From Amycolatopsis jejuensis (lineage in GTDB: Bacteria; Actinomycetota; Actinomycetes; Mycobacteriales; Pseudonocardiaceae): a stretch of 64,000 bases of DNA. How positions within the stretch are numbered: the stretch's first letter is position 1; each line of letters begins with the position of its first letter. A model generated the notes under the pieces. It was not told the origin of the DNA. It worked only from the letters and a program-made list of their open reading frames with translations, and searched no databases. The position numbers and the translations under genes were made by a program. The stretch covers positions 248,001-312,000 of the forward strand of contig NZ_JNYZ01000020.1 in NCBI RefSeq assembly GCF_000717335.1. Reading direction: 5' to 3'. Shown here in pieces: positions 52,620 to 63,488 of this stretch.

Positions 52620-53513
52620 ATGCAGATTTTCGTGACCGGCGCGAGCGGATGGATCGGCTCGGCAGTGGTCGAGGAACTGGTCGCGAACGGACACAGTGTG
52701 CTCGGGCTCGCACGGTCGGCCGAGTCGGCGGCGAAGGTCAAAGCCCTTGGCGCGGAAGTGCTGCCGGGCGATCTCGACGACCTGGCCGCGCTGCGGTCCG
52801 GCGCCGGACAGGCCGAAGCGGTCATCCACCTGGCGAACAAGCACGACTGGGGCAACCCCGCGGAATCCGACCGCGCCGAGCGGGCCGCAGTGCAGGCCAT
52901 GCTGGACGTACTGGCCGGAACCGGCCGGGCGTTCATGGTGGCCAACGGCCTGTCCGGGCTGGTCGAAGGCCGTCCCGCGCTCGAGACCGACGCGTCCCCG
53001 GCCATCGGTCCCGACGCGGACCGCGGCGGCAGCGAGAACCTCGTGCTCGGTTATGCCGAGAAAGGCGTGCACTCACTGGCAATCCGGTTCGCACCGTCAG
53101 TCCACGGCGCGGGCGACTGGGGGTTCGTCAACTTCCTCACGCAAGCCGCCCGCGAACGCGGAGTTTCCGGCTACCTCGGCGACGGCTCGGCACAATGGTC
53201 CGCCGTGCACCGCCGCGACGCCGCGCGACTGGTCCGGCTGGGGATCGAGAAGGCACCCGCCGGCGCGCGGCTGCACGCGGTCGCCGAGCAAGCCGTGTCC
53301 ACCCGCGACATCGCGAACGCCATCGCGGACAGCCTCGACCTCCCGGTGACCTCCATCGCCCCCGAAAACGCCACGGAACACTTCGGTTTCGTAGGCAGCT
53401 TCTTCGCCGACACGATGACCGGCTCGAACGACCGGACCCGCGCGCTGCTCAGCTGGAAGCCCCTCGGACCGGGACTGCTGGAGGACATCCGGATGGGCGC
53501 GTACCGAAGCTGA
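52620..53513 (+). CDS. NAD-dependent epimerase/dehydratase (atypical SDR)
   Basis: A 297-residue extended/atypical SDR. It opens with the dinucleotide motif FVTGASGWIGSAVVEEL and the NADP preference strand LGLARSAESAAKV. It lacks the classical YxxxK at the expected spacing, reading instead ENLVLGYAEKG, a pattern seen in NmrA-like or quinone-oxidoreductase-like members. It is widespread in actinobacteria without known substrate. ATG 52620 with AAGGAAG upstream is the start. Transcription is divergent from the two-component operon, so it may be its target. Confidence 0.86.
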   Translation: MQIFVTGASGWIGSAVVEELVANGHSVLGLARSAESAAKVKALGAEVLPGDLDDLAALRSGAGQAEAVIHLANKHDWGNPAESDRAERAAVQAMLDVLAGTGRAFMVANGLSGLVEGRPALETDASPAIGPDADRGGSENLVLGYAEKGVHSLAIRFAPSVHGAGDWGFVNFLTQAARERGVSGYLGDGSAQWSAVHRRDAARLVRLGIEKAPAGARLHAVAEQAVSTRDIANAIADSLDLPVTSIAPENATEHFGFVGSFFADTMTGSNDRTRALLSWKPLGPGLLEDIRMGAYRS

Positions 53514-53533
53514 ACCCGGGCGTCGCCTGCGGC

Positions 53534-53620
53534 GCGCGTTCTCGCCGGTCGGTAGACCGTCGCGGTGACCCGGGTGTCGCGCGTTCTCCGGTCAGTAGAC
53601 CGTCGTAGTAACCCGGGTGC
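53534..53620. repeat. Tandem duplication covering the 3' end of the snapalysin gene
   Basis: Two copies of about 43-45 bp stand side by side. GCGCGTTCTC at 53534 with GGTAGACCGTCGCGGTGACC and CGGGTGTC is followed by GCGCGTTCTC at 53579, GTAGACCGTCGTAGTAACC and CGGGTGCC. The second copy contains the last codons and stop of the snapalysin gene. The first lies outside it, so a past slip at the gene end added a non-coding copy. Confidence 0.75.
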
Positions 53621-54122
53621 CTTCCACGCGGAACCCGTTTTCCCACAGCTGCTGCACTTTCGCCGCCTCCGCGGAATCCGGGTTGGCGTTCCTGCACGAC
53701 GTTCCCGGGCCGTGGCCGGACATCAGCTCCGTGCACGGGCCCTCATAGTGGTCGGGCAGGCCGAGGTTGTGGCCGAGTTCGTGGGCGGCGATGCGGGTCG
53801 GGTCGTAGCCTTCGGCGACCTGGCTCGTGTCGAGGTACACGTCGCCGTTGCCGTGGCCGTCGGTTTGCGTGTACGAGCCGCCGCTGTTTACCTCGTGGAA
53901 CACCACCGTGGCGCTGCCGTCGTTCTTCACCAGCTTCACGTCCGTGACGGCCGCGTTCCAGTTCGCCGCACCCTGGTCGATCTGCGCGAGGTAGTCGGGG
54001 GCACCGGCGGAGCTGTAGTACACCGTCGCCGTGGCGGCCGCGGTCGCCGCCGGGGCGATCGCCAGTGGCGCGGCAACGGCCATGGCCATCGCGGCGATCC
54101 GCGCGAACCCTCGTGCCTGCAT
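53592..54122 (-). CDS. Snapalysin-type secreted metalloprotease (M7)
   Basis: A 176-residue extracellular neutral protease. The signal peptide is at residues 1-30. The zinc site is HELGHNLGLPD (H114, E115, H118, D124), the Asp-bearing variant typical of snapalysins, followed by the Met-turn in TELMSGHG (M134). Two cysteines flank this part and may form a disulfide. It degrades casein-like protein outside the cell. ATG 54122 follows GGAGG. Streptomyces snpA is activated by an adjacent LysR gene, but none is here. The 3' end lies in a short tandem duplication. Confidence 0.93.
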   Translation of the reverse strand: MQARGFARIAAMAMAVAAPLAIAPAATAAATATVYYSSAGAPDYLAQIDQGAANWNAAVTDVKLVKNDGSATVVFHEVNSGGSYTQTDGHGNGDVYLDTSQVAEGYDPTRIAAHELGHNLGLPDHYEGPCTELMSGHGPGTSCRNANPDSAEAAKVQQLWENGFRVEGTRVTTTVY

Positions 54123-54283
54123 GGTGTCCTCCGTAGTGGGAAGCGGCAACCCTCGTCCGCTCGAACACGTTAGAAGTTCACCTCCGGCGGGGCCACGGCC
54201 GAAAGTAGGCTCCCTCCGCGGAGGGAGGCCCGTCCCGCCGCGGCTGGATCCGCGCAGGTCCACGCGATGGTGTGCTCGATGGC

Positions 54284-56215
54284 ATGCAAACAGTGCTGGT
54301 CGGGGTCCTGGCTTACGTCGTGGTGTTGTGGCCGCTCGTCGCCGCGGCGCGCCGGGTGCTCGGGGTCCGCGTCGGGCTGGTGCGGGCGCTGGGTGCGGCG
54401 GTGGCGGGCTGGGTCGTGGCGGGGACCGTCGTGCAGACGCTCCCGTTCGCCGTCCTCACCCACCCGGGCGTCGCGATCGGGTTGCTGATCCCGCTGGCCG
54501 GTTGCGCGCTCGCGGTGACGCTCCTGGTCCTGTTCGTCGCCGAACTCGCCGTCCCGTCCGGCGGACCCGGCGTGCTCGCCCGAGTGCGGTCGCTGCGGTC
54601 GCGCGCGGCGCGGGCCCGCCGGTACTCGCGGATCATGCGCATCGCGATCCGGCACGGCCTCGGGTCGTTCCTCACCGGACGCCGCACCGCGGGTCCGGAC
54701 GGTTCGGCGAAGCTCGCGCGCTCGCTCCGGCAGGCGCTGGAGGAAGCGGGCGTCACGTTCGTCAAGCTCGGGCAGCTCCTGTCGACGCGCGCCGACCTGC
54801 TCCCGCCGGTGTTCATCCGCGAGCTCAGCCGCTTGCACGACCAGGTCCCGCCCGCGCCGGAAGACGCCGTCCGCGCCTTGCTGCGCAAGGAAATCGACCT
54901 CGACACGGCATTCGCGCAGTTCGACGACGAACCCCTTGCCGCCGCGTCGATCGCGCAGGTTTACGGCGCGCGGCTGCGGTCCGGCGCGGAGGTGGTGGTG
55001 AAGGTGCAGCGGCCGGGTATCCGGGAGCAGGTGGAACGCGACATCGACATCGTCCGCCGGCTCGCGTCGGTCCTGCACGAACGCGCGGCCTGGGCGCGGT
55101 CGCTCGGCGTCCTCGACCTGGCCGACGGATTCGCCGCCGCGCTGGAGGAGGAACTGGATTTCCGTACCGAGGCCGCGAACATCGACGCGATCGCCGCCCA
55201 GCCGGTACCCGGGGTCACGCTTCCGACTGTCTACAAAGCACTGTCCACCGAGCGGGTACTCGTGATGCGGCGGCTGCCGGGAAAACCGCTTGCCGCCGGG
55301 ACAGTTCCGGTCGGCGAACGCGAAAAACTCGCCCGCACCTTCCTGCACGGGCTGCTCGACCAGGTGCTCCTCGGCGGGGTGTTCCACGCCGATCCGCACC
55401 CGGGCAACGTCCTCCTGCTCGACGACGGCACCCTCGGCCTGCTCGACTTCGGCTCCGTCGGCCGCCTCGACACCGGGTTGCGCGCCGGGCTCCAGGCCCT
55501 GCTTCCGGCCATCGACCGCGGCGACCCGGCCGGGGTCCGCGACGGCCTCCTGGAGATCGTCGACCGCCCGGACGACCTCGACGAGCAACGTCTCGAACGG
55601 GCCCTCGGCGCCTTGCTGATGCGGCATTTCGGACCGGGCCGCACCCCGGGTCTCGACCTGTTCACCGGGCTGTTCCGCGTGGTCGCCGACTTCCGGCTGG
55701 CCGTACCACCGCCGATCGCCGCGGTGTTCCGCGCGCTGGCGACGATGGAGGGCACGCTCGCGACGCTGGCGCCGAGCTTCGACGTGGTCGCCGAATCCCG
55801 CACGTTCGCCACCGAACGCATCGGCCTGCGCCCGGAAACCTTGCGCCGCACCGCAACCGACGAGTTCGCCGCTCTGCTGCCGGTACTGCGCCGGCTGCCC
55901 CGCCGTGTCGACCGGATCGGCGCAGCGCTGGAAGAAGGCCGCCTTTCGGTGAACGTCCGGCTGTTCTCCGACGAACGCGACCGCGACCTGGTGACCGGCC
56001 TGGTGCACGAGGTGCTGCTGGCTCTCGTCGGCATCGCGACCGGCCTGATGGCCGTGCTGCTGCTGGCGAGTTCAAGCGGCCCGCAGCTGCTGCCCGGGCT
56101 GACGCTGCACCAGGTATTCGGCTACAACCTGCTGATGATCAGCGCACTGGCGGGCCTGCGGCTGCTCTTCGTCGTCTTCCGCCGGACCGGACGACGATCA
56201 CGAGCACGCCGATGA
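54284..56215 (+). CDS. UbiB/ABC1-type atypical kinase
   Basis: A 643-residue protein. Three N-terminal hydrophobic segments (about residues 1-90) are followed by the ABC1 kinase domain. KxGQ-like VKLGQLLSTRADLLPPVF, AAASIAQVY (A-rich loop), VVVKVQRPGI (catalytic Lys), and HADPHPGNVLLLDDGTLGLLDFGSVG (catalytic and metal-binding loop) are all intact. Two C-terminal membrane helices close it. UbiB proteins support quinone or isoprenoid-lipid handling through a small ATPase activity. ATG 54284 is used; GTG 54272 is an alternative. The 3' end overlaps the convergent S26-like gene by 77 bp. Confidence 0.92.
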   Translation: MQTVLVGVLAYVVVLWPLVAAARRVLGVRVGLVRALGAAVAGWVVAGTVVQTLPFAVLTHPGVAIGLLIPLAGCALAVTLLVLFVAELAVPSGGPGVLARVRSLRSRAARARRYSRIMRIAIRHGLGSFLTGRRTAGPDGSAKLARSLRQALEEAGVTFVKLGQLLSTRADLLPPVFIRELSRLHDQVPPAPEDAVRALLRKEIDLDTAFAQFDDEPLAAASIAQVYGARLRSGAEVVVKVQRPGIREQVERDIDIVRRLASVLHERAAWARSLGVLDLADGFAAALEEELDFRTEAANIDAIAAQPVPGVTLPTVYKALSTERVLVMRRLPGKPLAAGTVPVGEREKLARTFLHGLLDQVLLGGVFHADPHPGNVLLLDDGTLGLLDFGSVGRLDTGLRAGLQALLPAIDRGDPAGVRDGLLEIVDRPDDLDEQRLERALGALLMRHFGPGRTPGLDLFTGLFRVVADFRLAVPPPIAAVFRALATMEGTLATLAPSFDVVAESRTFATERIGLRPETLRRTATDEFAALLPVLRRLPRRVDRIGAALEEGRLSVNVRLFSDERDRDLVTGLVHEVLLALVGIATGLMAVLLLASSSGPQLLPGLTLHQVFGYNLLMISALAGLRLLFVVFRRTGRRSRARR

Positions 56216-56927
56216 ACCCGATCAGGAACATGCCCGCCCCCGCGACGACGAGCACCCGCCCGGCCAACGGCCCGCCGTCGACCTCCGGCGCCCCCGGCAA
56301 GCCCGCGTCGGTGAACGCCGTGGTCGCGGGCAACGGGCGGACCCACCACTCGGTACCGCCGGTGGCGAGCACGACTCCGTACACATCGGACAGCGGGATG
56401 GCGCCCCCGGTTCCGTAGTGTTCGATCTGGCGGATGTTCTCGAGCTGCCGCGAATCCCACGACACGTCACGGCGGTCACCGGCCAGGAACACGGTGTCCT
56501 TCGGGAGCACGGCGTGGAACACCGGCCCGTCCCCGCTGGCGTAGGGTTCGTCGACCGCCTTGCCGTCGACCACGATCCGGTGCCGCTCGTCGCAGCAGAG
56601 CACGTCGTCACCCCCGACGCCGATCACCCGGCCGATCAGGAGCGACTCGGGCTCGTCCGGCTGCGGGGGAATCCGGGCGAGGAGCACGTCACCGCGGTGG
56701 TAGACCTGACCGTCCTGCTTGCCGTAGACGATCCTGATGCCCTGCGGCACCGCCGGCTCCATCCAGTTCACCGGCACCCGGTCCGAGCGGTAGCTGACCA
56801 CCTTGGCAAACCCGTACCCCGCGCCCCCGACGCCACTCGCGAGGAGCACGGCAAAGACCGCCAAAACCACCGAAAACCGGCGCGGCACCCGGGAAACCGG
56901 CGGCGGAGCCGGGAACTCGTTGATCAC
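56139..56927 (-). CDS. Signal peptidase I-like (S26) protein lacking catalytic Ser and Lys
   Basis: A 262-residue membrane protein. A helix at residues 18-42 and another near the C-terminus (about 225-245) frame an S26 fold. Box B, usually SMEPT, reads W55-M-E-P. The following Lys box, usually KRV, reads G99-R-V. The Box E pattern GDRRDVSWDSR is normal. The Ser/Lys dyad is thus absent, so it is unlikely to cleave signal peptides in the known way. A structural or regulatory role is more probable. A cysteine pair (VLCCDE) is unusual. It overlaps the end of the UbiB gene by 77 bp, which includes its basic C-terminus. Confidence 0.83.
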   Translation of the reverse strand: MINEFPAPPPVSRVPRRFSVVLAVFAVLLASGVGGAGYGFAKVVSYRSDRVPVNWMEPAVPQGIRIVYGKQDGQVYHRGDVLLARIPPQPDEPESLLIGRVIGVGGDDVLCCDERHRIVVDGKAVDEPYASGDGPVFHAVLPKDTVFLAGDRRDVSWDSRQLENIRQIEHYGTGGAIPLSDVYGVVLATGGTEWWVRPLPATTAFTDAGLPGAPEVDGGPLAGRVLVVAGAGMFLIGFIGVLVIVVRSGGRRRRAAAGPPVR

Positions 56928-57023
56928 GACCGGAAATCGGCCAGTACCACGGATCCGTTACGCAGTATCCACTGTCTGTCCGCTATGTCCGTCCGCTATG
57001 TCCGTCCACCCTGGACAGCCGCC

Positions 57024-57359
57024 TCACCCCCCTCGCGGTGCGTACATGATGATGCCCACCCCGACGAGACACACGACCGCGCCGAGAACGTCGTACCGAT
57101 CCGGCCGGTAACCATCGGCGACCATCCCCCAGGCAAGCGACCCCGCGACGAACACCCCGCCATACGCGGCCAGGATGCGGCCGAAGTTCGCGTCGGGCTG
57201 AAGGGTGGCCACGAAGCCGTACAAGCCCAGCGCAAAGATTCCCGCCCCGACCCAGATCCAGCCCCGGTACTCGCGGACGCCCTGCCAGATCAGCCACGCC
57301 CCGCCGATCTCGAGCACCGCGGCGGCGAGGAAAAGCAGGATGGATCGCGCGACCGTCAT
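57024..57359 (-). CDS. YnfA/UPF0060 family membrane protein
   Basis: A 111-residue protein of four transmembrane helices. The family marks [18 protein letters not shown], the Gly/Tyr-rich [33 protein letters not shown], and the terminal [20 protein letters not shown] are all present. Relatives belong to the small multidrug resistance-like superfamily. A transport role is likely, but the substrate is unsettled. ATG 57359 overlaps the stop of the preceding membrane-protein gene (ATGA), so the two are one operon. Confidence 0.93.
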   Translation of the reverse strand: MTVARSILLFLAAAVLEIGGAWLIWQGVREYRGWIWVGAGIFALGLYGFVATLQPDANFGRILAAYGGVFVAGSLAWGMVADGYRPDRYDVLGAVVCLVGVGIIMYAPRGG

Positions 57360-57763
57360 CGCCCGAACTGTCCGCTGTAACTGCCAGGGTCATAGTTGAG
57401 CTGCAGTGGTGCCCACGTCGGGCTGAGCGCGAACGTGACTGCGCCGATCAGTGCGACCAAGCAGGTGAGCGCACCCAGCAATGCGCCACCGCGGGCCAGA
57501 TCGCCACTACGGCTACGGGCACCTCCGACAAGGCCGAACACCACCGCCAGCACCCCGGCCAGCAGCGCCACGAACCACAGCGCACCGAGCACCAGCAGGA
57601 AAACCTGAGTGACGATCGGGTACACCGCTCCGGACAGCAGCTTCGGCCGTACCAGCAGCCAGGCCATCCACGTCGACACCGCCAGCACGAAACTCACCGC
57701 GGCCACCGCCATCGCCGCGATGGCCAGGCCGCGGCCGGGTCTTTCCTCGGATTCGATCATCAT
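57356..57763 (-). CDS. Small membrane protein, four helices, function unknown
   Basis: A 135-residue protein with three to four hydrophobic segments (about residues 12-37, 49-78 and 90-110) and a polar C-terminus with a Tyr/Pro/Gly end ([14 protein letters not shown]). It matches the general build of actinobacterial DUF4190-like membrane proteins but no specific motif. The protein precedes and overlaps ynfA by four bases, forming a two-gene operon. A palindrome (57811-57826) in the upstream gap probably marks its promoter. Confidence 0.75.
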   Translation of the reverse strand: MMIESEERPGRGLAIAAMAVAAVSFVLAVSTWMAWLLVRPKLLSGAVYPIVTQVFLLVLGALWFVALLAGVLAVVFGLVGGARSRSGDLARGGALLGALTCLVALIGAVTFALSPTWAPLQLNYDPGSYSGQFGR

Positions 57764-57810
57764 CCAGTTATAGCCCCCGGCACCGACAATTTCCGGTTCC
57801 GAGCCGAGCC

Positions 57811-57826
57811 GTATAGGCCGTTATAC
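57811..57826 (-). promoter_or_regulatory. Palindromic promoter/operator candidate for the membrane-protein/ynfA operon
   Basis: GTATAGGCCGTTATAC has 5-bp arms and a 6-base centre, in an AT-rich patch 48-63 bases before ATG 57763. On the minus strand it provides TATAAC, a plausible -10 element. Confidence 0.35.
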
Positions 57827-57830
57827 AAGA

Positions 57831-57863
57831 AAGGCCACCCCCCGAGAGAACGGGAGTGGCCTT
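57831..57863 (-). terminator. Terminator of the suf operon
   Basis: AAGGCCAC (57831-57838) pairs with GTGGCCTT (57856-57863), with a further inner CCCG/CGGG pairing. Read on the minus strand the stem is followed by TCTTGTATAA. It lies 15 bp after the sufT stop. Confidence 0.75.
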
Positions 57864-57878
57864 CCTGGACGGGAGAAC

Positions 57879-58271
57879 TCAGACCGTGAAACCGAGTGCT
57901 CGCAGCTGCTCGCGGCCGTCGTCGGTGATTTTTTCCGGGCCCCACGGGGGCATCCAGACCCAGTTGATGCGGAAGTCGCTCACCAGGCCGCCGGACGTCA
58001 GCGCCGCCGAGGTCTGGTCTTCGATCACGTCGGTGAGCGGGCAGGCCGCCGACGTGAGCGTCATGTCCAGCGTCGCGGTGTTGTCGTTCTCCACCCGGAT
58101 GTCGTACACCAGGCCGAGGTCCACGACGTTGATGCCGAGCTCCGGGTCGACGACGTCCCGCATCGCCTCCTCGATGTCCTCGATCTTCGCGACATCCGCG
58201 GGCACTGCAGACGCCTGCGACGGCAAGTCCGCGGCCGTCCGGCCTTCACGCGTGGCAGTCTCTTCGCTCAT
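57879..58271 (-). CDS. sufT: Metal-sulfur cluster assembly factor (SufT/DUF59)
   Basis: A 130-residue protein. A disordered 30-residue head is followed by the MIP18/DUF59 domain. DPELGINVVDLGLVYDIRV is the family's first motif, and the reactive Cys lies in TSAACPLTDVI. A C-terminal WMPPWGPEKITDDGREQLRALGF is typical of SufT. It helps deliver or mature Fe-S clusters in the SUF system. ATG 58271 overlaps the SufU stop (ATGA). It is the last gene of the operon, followed by a hairpin terminator. Confidence 0.95.
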   Translation of the reverse strand: MSEETATREGRTAADLPSQASAVPADVAKIEDIEEAMRDVVDPELGINVVDLGLVYDIRVENDNTATLDMTLTSAACPLTDVIEDQTSAALTSGGLVSDFRINWVWMPPWGPEKITDDGREQLRALGFTV

Positions 58272-58716
58272 GCCTTCTCAGCTCCTGTGGTGGTGCGGGA
58301 AACGGCATCCTTGAACGCCATCCAGCCGAGCAGGGCGCACTTCACGCGCGCCGGGTACTTCGCGACCCCGGCGAAGGCGATGCCGTCTTCCAGCACGTCC
58401 TCGTCCGGTTCGACTTTGCCCTTGCCCTGCATCAGTTCCACGAAGGCATCCATGGTGGTGAACGCCTCGTCCACGGTGTGGCCGACGACGAGGTCCGTGA
58501 GCACCGACGTGGAGGCCTGGCTGATCGAGCAGCCCTGCCCCTCGTACGACACGTCCGCGACCTTCCCGTCGGTCACCTTCACCCGCAACGTCACCTCGTC
58601 GCCGCAGGTCGGGTTGACCTGGAACGACTCGGCGTCGAACGGGTCGCGCAGGCCGCGCCCGTGCGGGTTCTTGTAGTGGTCCAGGATGATTTCCTGGTAC
58701 ATGCTCTCGAGGTTCA

Positions 58717-58717
<1 letters not shown>
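58268..58717 (-). CDS. sufU: Fe-S cluster assembly protein SufU
   Basis: A 149-residue zinc-binding U-type protein. The metal and sulfur-accepting residues are C38 and D40 (NPTCGDEVTL), C63 (GQGCSISQAS) and C127 (ARVKCALLGW). The insertion between C63 and C127 that separates SufU from IscU is present (VELMQGKGKVEPDEDVLED). It takes sulfur from SufS and passes it to the SufBCD complex. Start ATG 58717 shares one base with the SufS stop (TGATG). Confidence 0.96.
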
Positions 58718-60831
<2,114 letters not shown>

Positions 60832-60866
60832 TCTGCGTTTCCTATGTCTGATGTGGACGGGCGGGC

Positions 60867-62039
60867 TCAGACGCCCACGGCTTGGAGCTCGGCCTCGATC
60901 GCGGCCTCGAGGCGCGAACGCACCTCGGGAACGCCGATGCGGACCAGGATCTCGTGGAAGAACCCGCGCACGACCAAGCGCCGCGCAGCCTCCTCGCCGA
61001 TCCCGCGCGACTGAAGGTAGAACAACTGCTCGTCGTCGAACCTTCCCGTGGCGCTCGCGTGGCCCGCGCCTTCGATCTCACCGGTCTCGATCTCGAGGTT
61101 CGGCACCGAGTCGGCGCGCGCGCCCGGCGTGAGCACGAGGTTGCGGTTGAGCTCGTAGGTGTCGGTGGCCTCGGCGGCCGCCCGGATCAGCACGTCGCCG
61201 ATCCACACCGTGTGCGCGTCGTTGCCCTGCAGCGCGCCCTTGTACATCACGTTGGACTTGCAGTTGGGCACCGCGTGGTCCACGAACAGCCGGTGTTCCT
61301 GGTGCTGCCCCGCGTCGGCGAAGTACAGGCCGAGCATCTCGACGTCGCCGCCGCGGTCCGCGAAAGTCGCCGTGGGCGACACGCGCACCAGGTCGCCGCC
61401 CAGGGTGACCACGGTGTGCTTCAGCGTCGCGTCGCGGCCCAGCCGCAGGTGCTGCTCGGACACGTGTACCGCGTCATCGGCCCAGTCCTGCACGCTGACC
61501 ACGGTGATCCTGGCCGAGTCGCCGATGACGAACTCGACGTTGTCCGCGTACGTGCCGGACCCGACGTGGTCGAGCACGATCACCGCTTCGGCGAACGCTT
61601 CCGCGCGCACCTGCAGGTGGCCGTACGCGACCTTGCCCTCGCCAGGACCGTGTACCCGCAGCACTGACGGCTTCGACGCCTGCGCCTCCTTCGGCACGGT
61701 GACGACCGTGGCCTTCGTGAAGGACGAATACGCCTGCGCCGCAATGCGATCGCTGGGTACGCCTGCCTCGCCGAGCCGCGCGTCGGCACGGTCGACGGTC
61801 TCGATCTTCAGCTCCGGCGCGGCTTCGGTCTCCAGCGTGATCTCGCCGGAGGCCACCGCGCTGCCGTCGTGCAGGCCGCGCAGGCGCTTCATCGGTGTGA
61901 AGCGCCAGTTCTCCTCACGACCGCCGGGAACCTCGAAGGCCGCGACGTCGTAGGAGGTGAACCGCTCCGCGCGGGAGGCCGCCGGAATGACGGCGCCCTC
62001 CCGCAACGACTCGGCGACGTTGTTCTCAGTGACCGACAT
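60867..62039 (-). CDS. sufD: Fe-S cluster assembly protein SufD
   Basis: A 390-residue SufB/SufD-fold protein, a right-handed beta-helix with helical ends. Characteristic phrases are [18 protein letters not shown] near the start. VFHxxV-like stretches then include [37 protein letters not shown], and the C-terminal [30 protein letters not shown]. The conserved His of the metal site (YADNV/…HEHR region) is likely in place. It partners SufB and SufC. Its ATG 62039 follows the SufB TAA without any gap. Confidence 0.95.
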   Translation of the reverse strand: MSVTENNVAESLREGAVIPAASRAERFTSYDVAAFEVPGGREENWRFTPMKRLRGLHDGSAVASGEITLETEAAPELKIETVDRADARLGEAGVPSDRIAAQAYSSFTKATVVTVPKEAQASKPSVLRVHGPGEGKVAYGHLQVRAEAFAEAVIVLDHVGSGTYADNVEFVIGDSARITVVSVQDWADDAVHVSEQHLRLGRDATLKHTVVTLGGDLVRVSPTATFADRGGDVEMLGLYFADAGQHQEHRLFVDHAVPNCKSNVMYKGALQGNDAHTVWIGDVLIRAAAEATDTYELNRNLVLTPGARADSVPNLEIETGEIEGAGHASATGRFDDEQLFYLQSRGIGEEAARRLVVRGFFHEILVRIGVPEVRSRLEAAIEAELQAVGV

Positions 62040-63488
62040 TTAGCCGACGGACCCTTCCATCTGGAGCTCGATCAGGCGGTTCAGCTCGAGCGCGTACTCC
62101 ATCGGAAGCTCGCGCGCGATCGGCTCGACGAACCCGCGCACGATCATCGCCATGGCCTCGTCCTCGGCAAGGCCGCGGGACATCAGGTAGAAGAGCTGCT
62201 CTTCGCTGACCTTGGACACGGTGGCCTCGTGGCCCATGGACACCTCGTCGTTGCGGATGTCCACGTACGGATACGTGTCCGACCGCGAGATGGTGTCCAC
62301 CAGCAGCGCGTCGCAGACCACGCTGGACCGCGAGTGGTGCGCCCGCTTCGCGACCTTGACCAGGCCGCGGTAGGACGTCCGGCCGCCGCCGCGCGCCACC
62401 GACTTCGACACGATCGTGGACGACGTGTGCGGCGCGAGGTGCTCCATCTTGGCGCCCGCGTCCTGGTGCTGGCCCTCGCCCGCGAACGCGACCGACAGGA
62501 CCTCGCCCTTGGCGTGCTCGCCCATGAGGAAGACCGACGGGTACTTCATGGTCACCTTGGAGCCGATGTTGCCGTCGACCCACTCCATGGTGGCGCCCTC
62601 TTCGCACTTGGCGCGCTTGGTGACCAGGTTGTACACGTTGTTCGACCAGTTCTGGATCGTCGTGTAGCGGCAGCGGGCGCCCTTCTTCACGATGATCTCG
62701 ACGACCGCGGAGTGCAGCGAGTCGGACTGGTAGATCGGCGCCGTGCAGCCCTCGACGTAGTGCACGTAGGCATCCTCGTCGACGATGATCAGCGTGCGCT
62801 CGAACTGGCCCATGTTCTCGGTGTTGATCCGGAAGTAGGCCTGCAGCGGGATCTCGACGTGCACGCCCTTCGGCACGTAGATGAACGAGCCGCCGGACCA
62901 CACCGCGGTGTTCAGCGCGGAGAACTTGTTGTCCCCGGCCGGGATCACGGAGCCGAAGTACTCGCGGAAGAGCTCCGGGTGCTCCTTCAGCGCGGTGTCG
63001 GTGTCGAGGAAGACGACGCCCTGCTCCTCCAGGTCCTCGCGGATCTGGTGGTAGACGACCTCCGACTCGTACTGCGCGGCGACCCCGGCCACGAGGCGCT
63101 GCTTCTCCGCCTCGGGGATGCCCAGCCTGTCGTAGGTGTTCTTGATGTCCTCGGGCAGGTCTTCCCAGCTGGCGGCCTGCTTCTCGGTGGACCGCACGAA
63201 GTACTTGATGTTGTCGAAGTCGATCCCCGACAGGTCGGCACCCCAGTTCGGCATCGGCTTGAGGTCGAACAGCTTGAGCGCCTTCAATCGGGCGTCGCGC
63301 ATCCACTCGGGCTCGGACTTCTTGCCGGAGATGTCGAGGACGACATCCTCGTTGAGGCCACGGCGCGCGCTGGCGCCCGCCTCGTCGGAGTCCGCCCAGC
63401 CGAAGGCGTACTTGCCAAGGGACGCGATGGTCTCTTCCTGGCTCAACGGCTCGGTGGTGGGAGTGCGCTGCTCGGCAGCGGCAGTCAT
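62040..63488 (-). CDS. sufB: Fe-S cluster scaffold SufB
   Basis: A 482-residue scaffold. Landmarks: [10 protein letters not shown] at the start, then the [33 protein letters not shown] stretch and [47 protein letters not shown] and, near the end, [33 protein letters not shown] follow. It holds the Fe-S cluster assembled in the SufBCD complex. ATG 63488 overlaps the SufR stop (ATGA), so SufR and SufB levels are linked by translational coupling. Confidence 0.97.
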   Translation of the reverse strand: MTAAAEQRTPTTEPLSQEETIASLGKYAFGWADSDEAGASARRGLNEDVVLDISGKKSEPEWMRDARLKALKLFDLKPMPNWGADLSGIDFDNIKYFVRSTEKQAASWEDLPEDIKNTYDRLGIPEAEKQRLVAGVAAQYESEVVYHQIREDLEEQGVVFLDTDTALKEHPELFREYFGSVIPAGDNKFSALNTAVWSGGSFIYVPKGVHVEIPLQAYFRINTENMGQFERTLIIVDEDAYVHYVEGCTAPIYQSDSLHSAVVEIIVKKGARCRYTTIQNWSNNVYNLVTKRAKCEEGATMEWVDGNIGSKVTMKYPSVFLMGEHAKGEVLSVAFAGEGQHQDAGAKMEHLAPHTSSTIVSKSVARGGGRTSYRGLVKVAKRAHHSRSSVVCDALLVDTISRSDTYPYVDIRNDEVSMGHEATVSKVSEEQLFYLMSRGLAEDEAMAMIVRGFVEPIARELPMEYALELNRLIELQMEGSVG

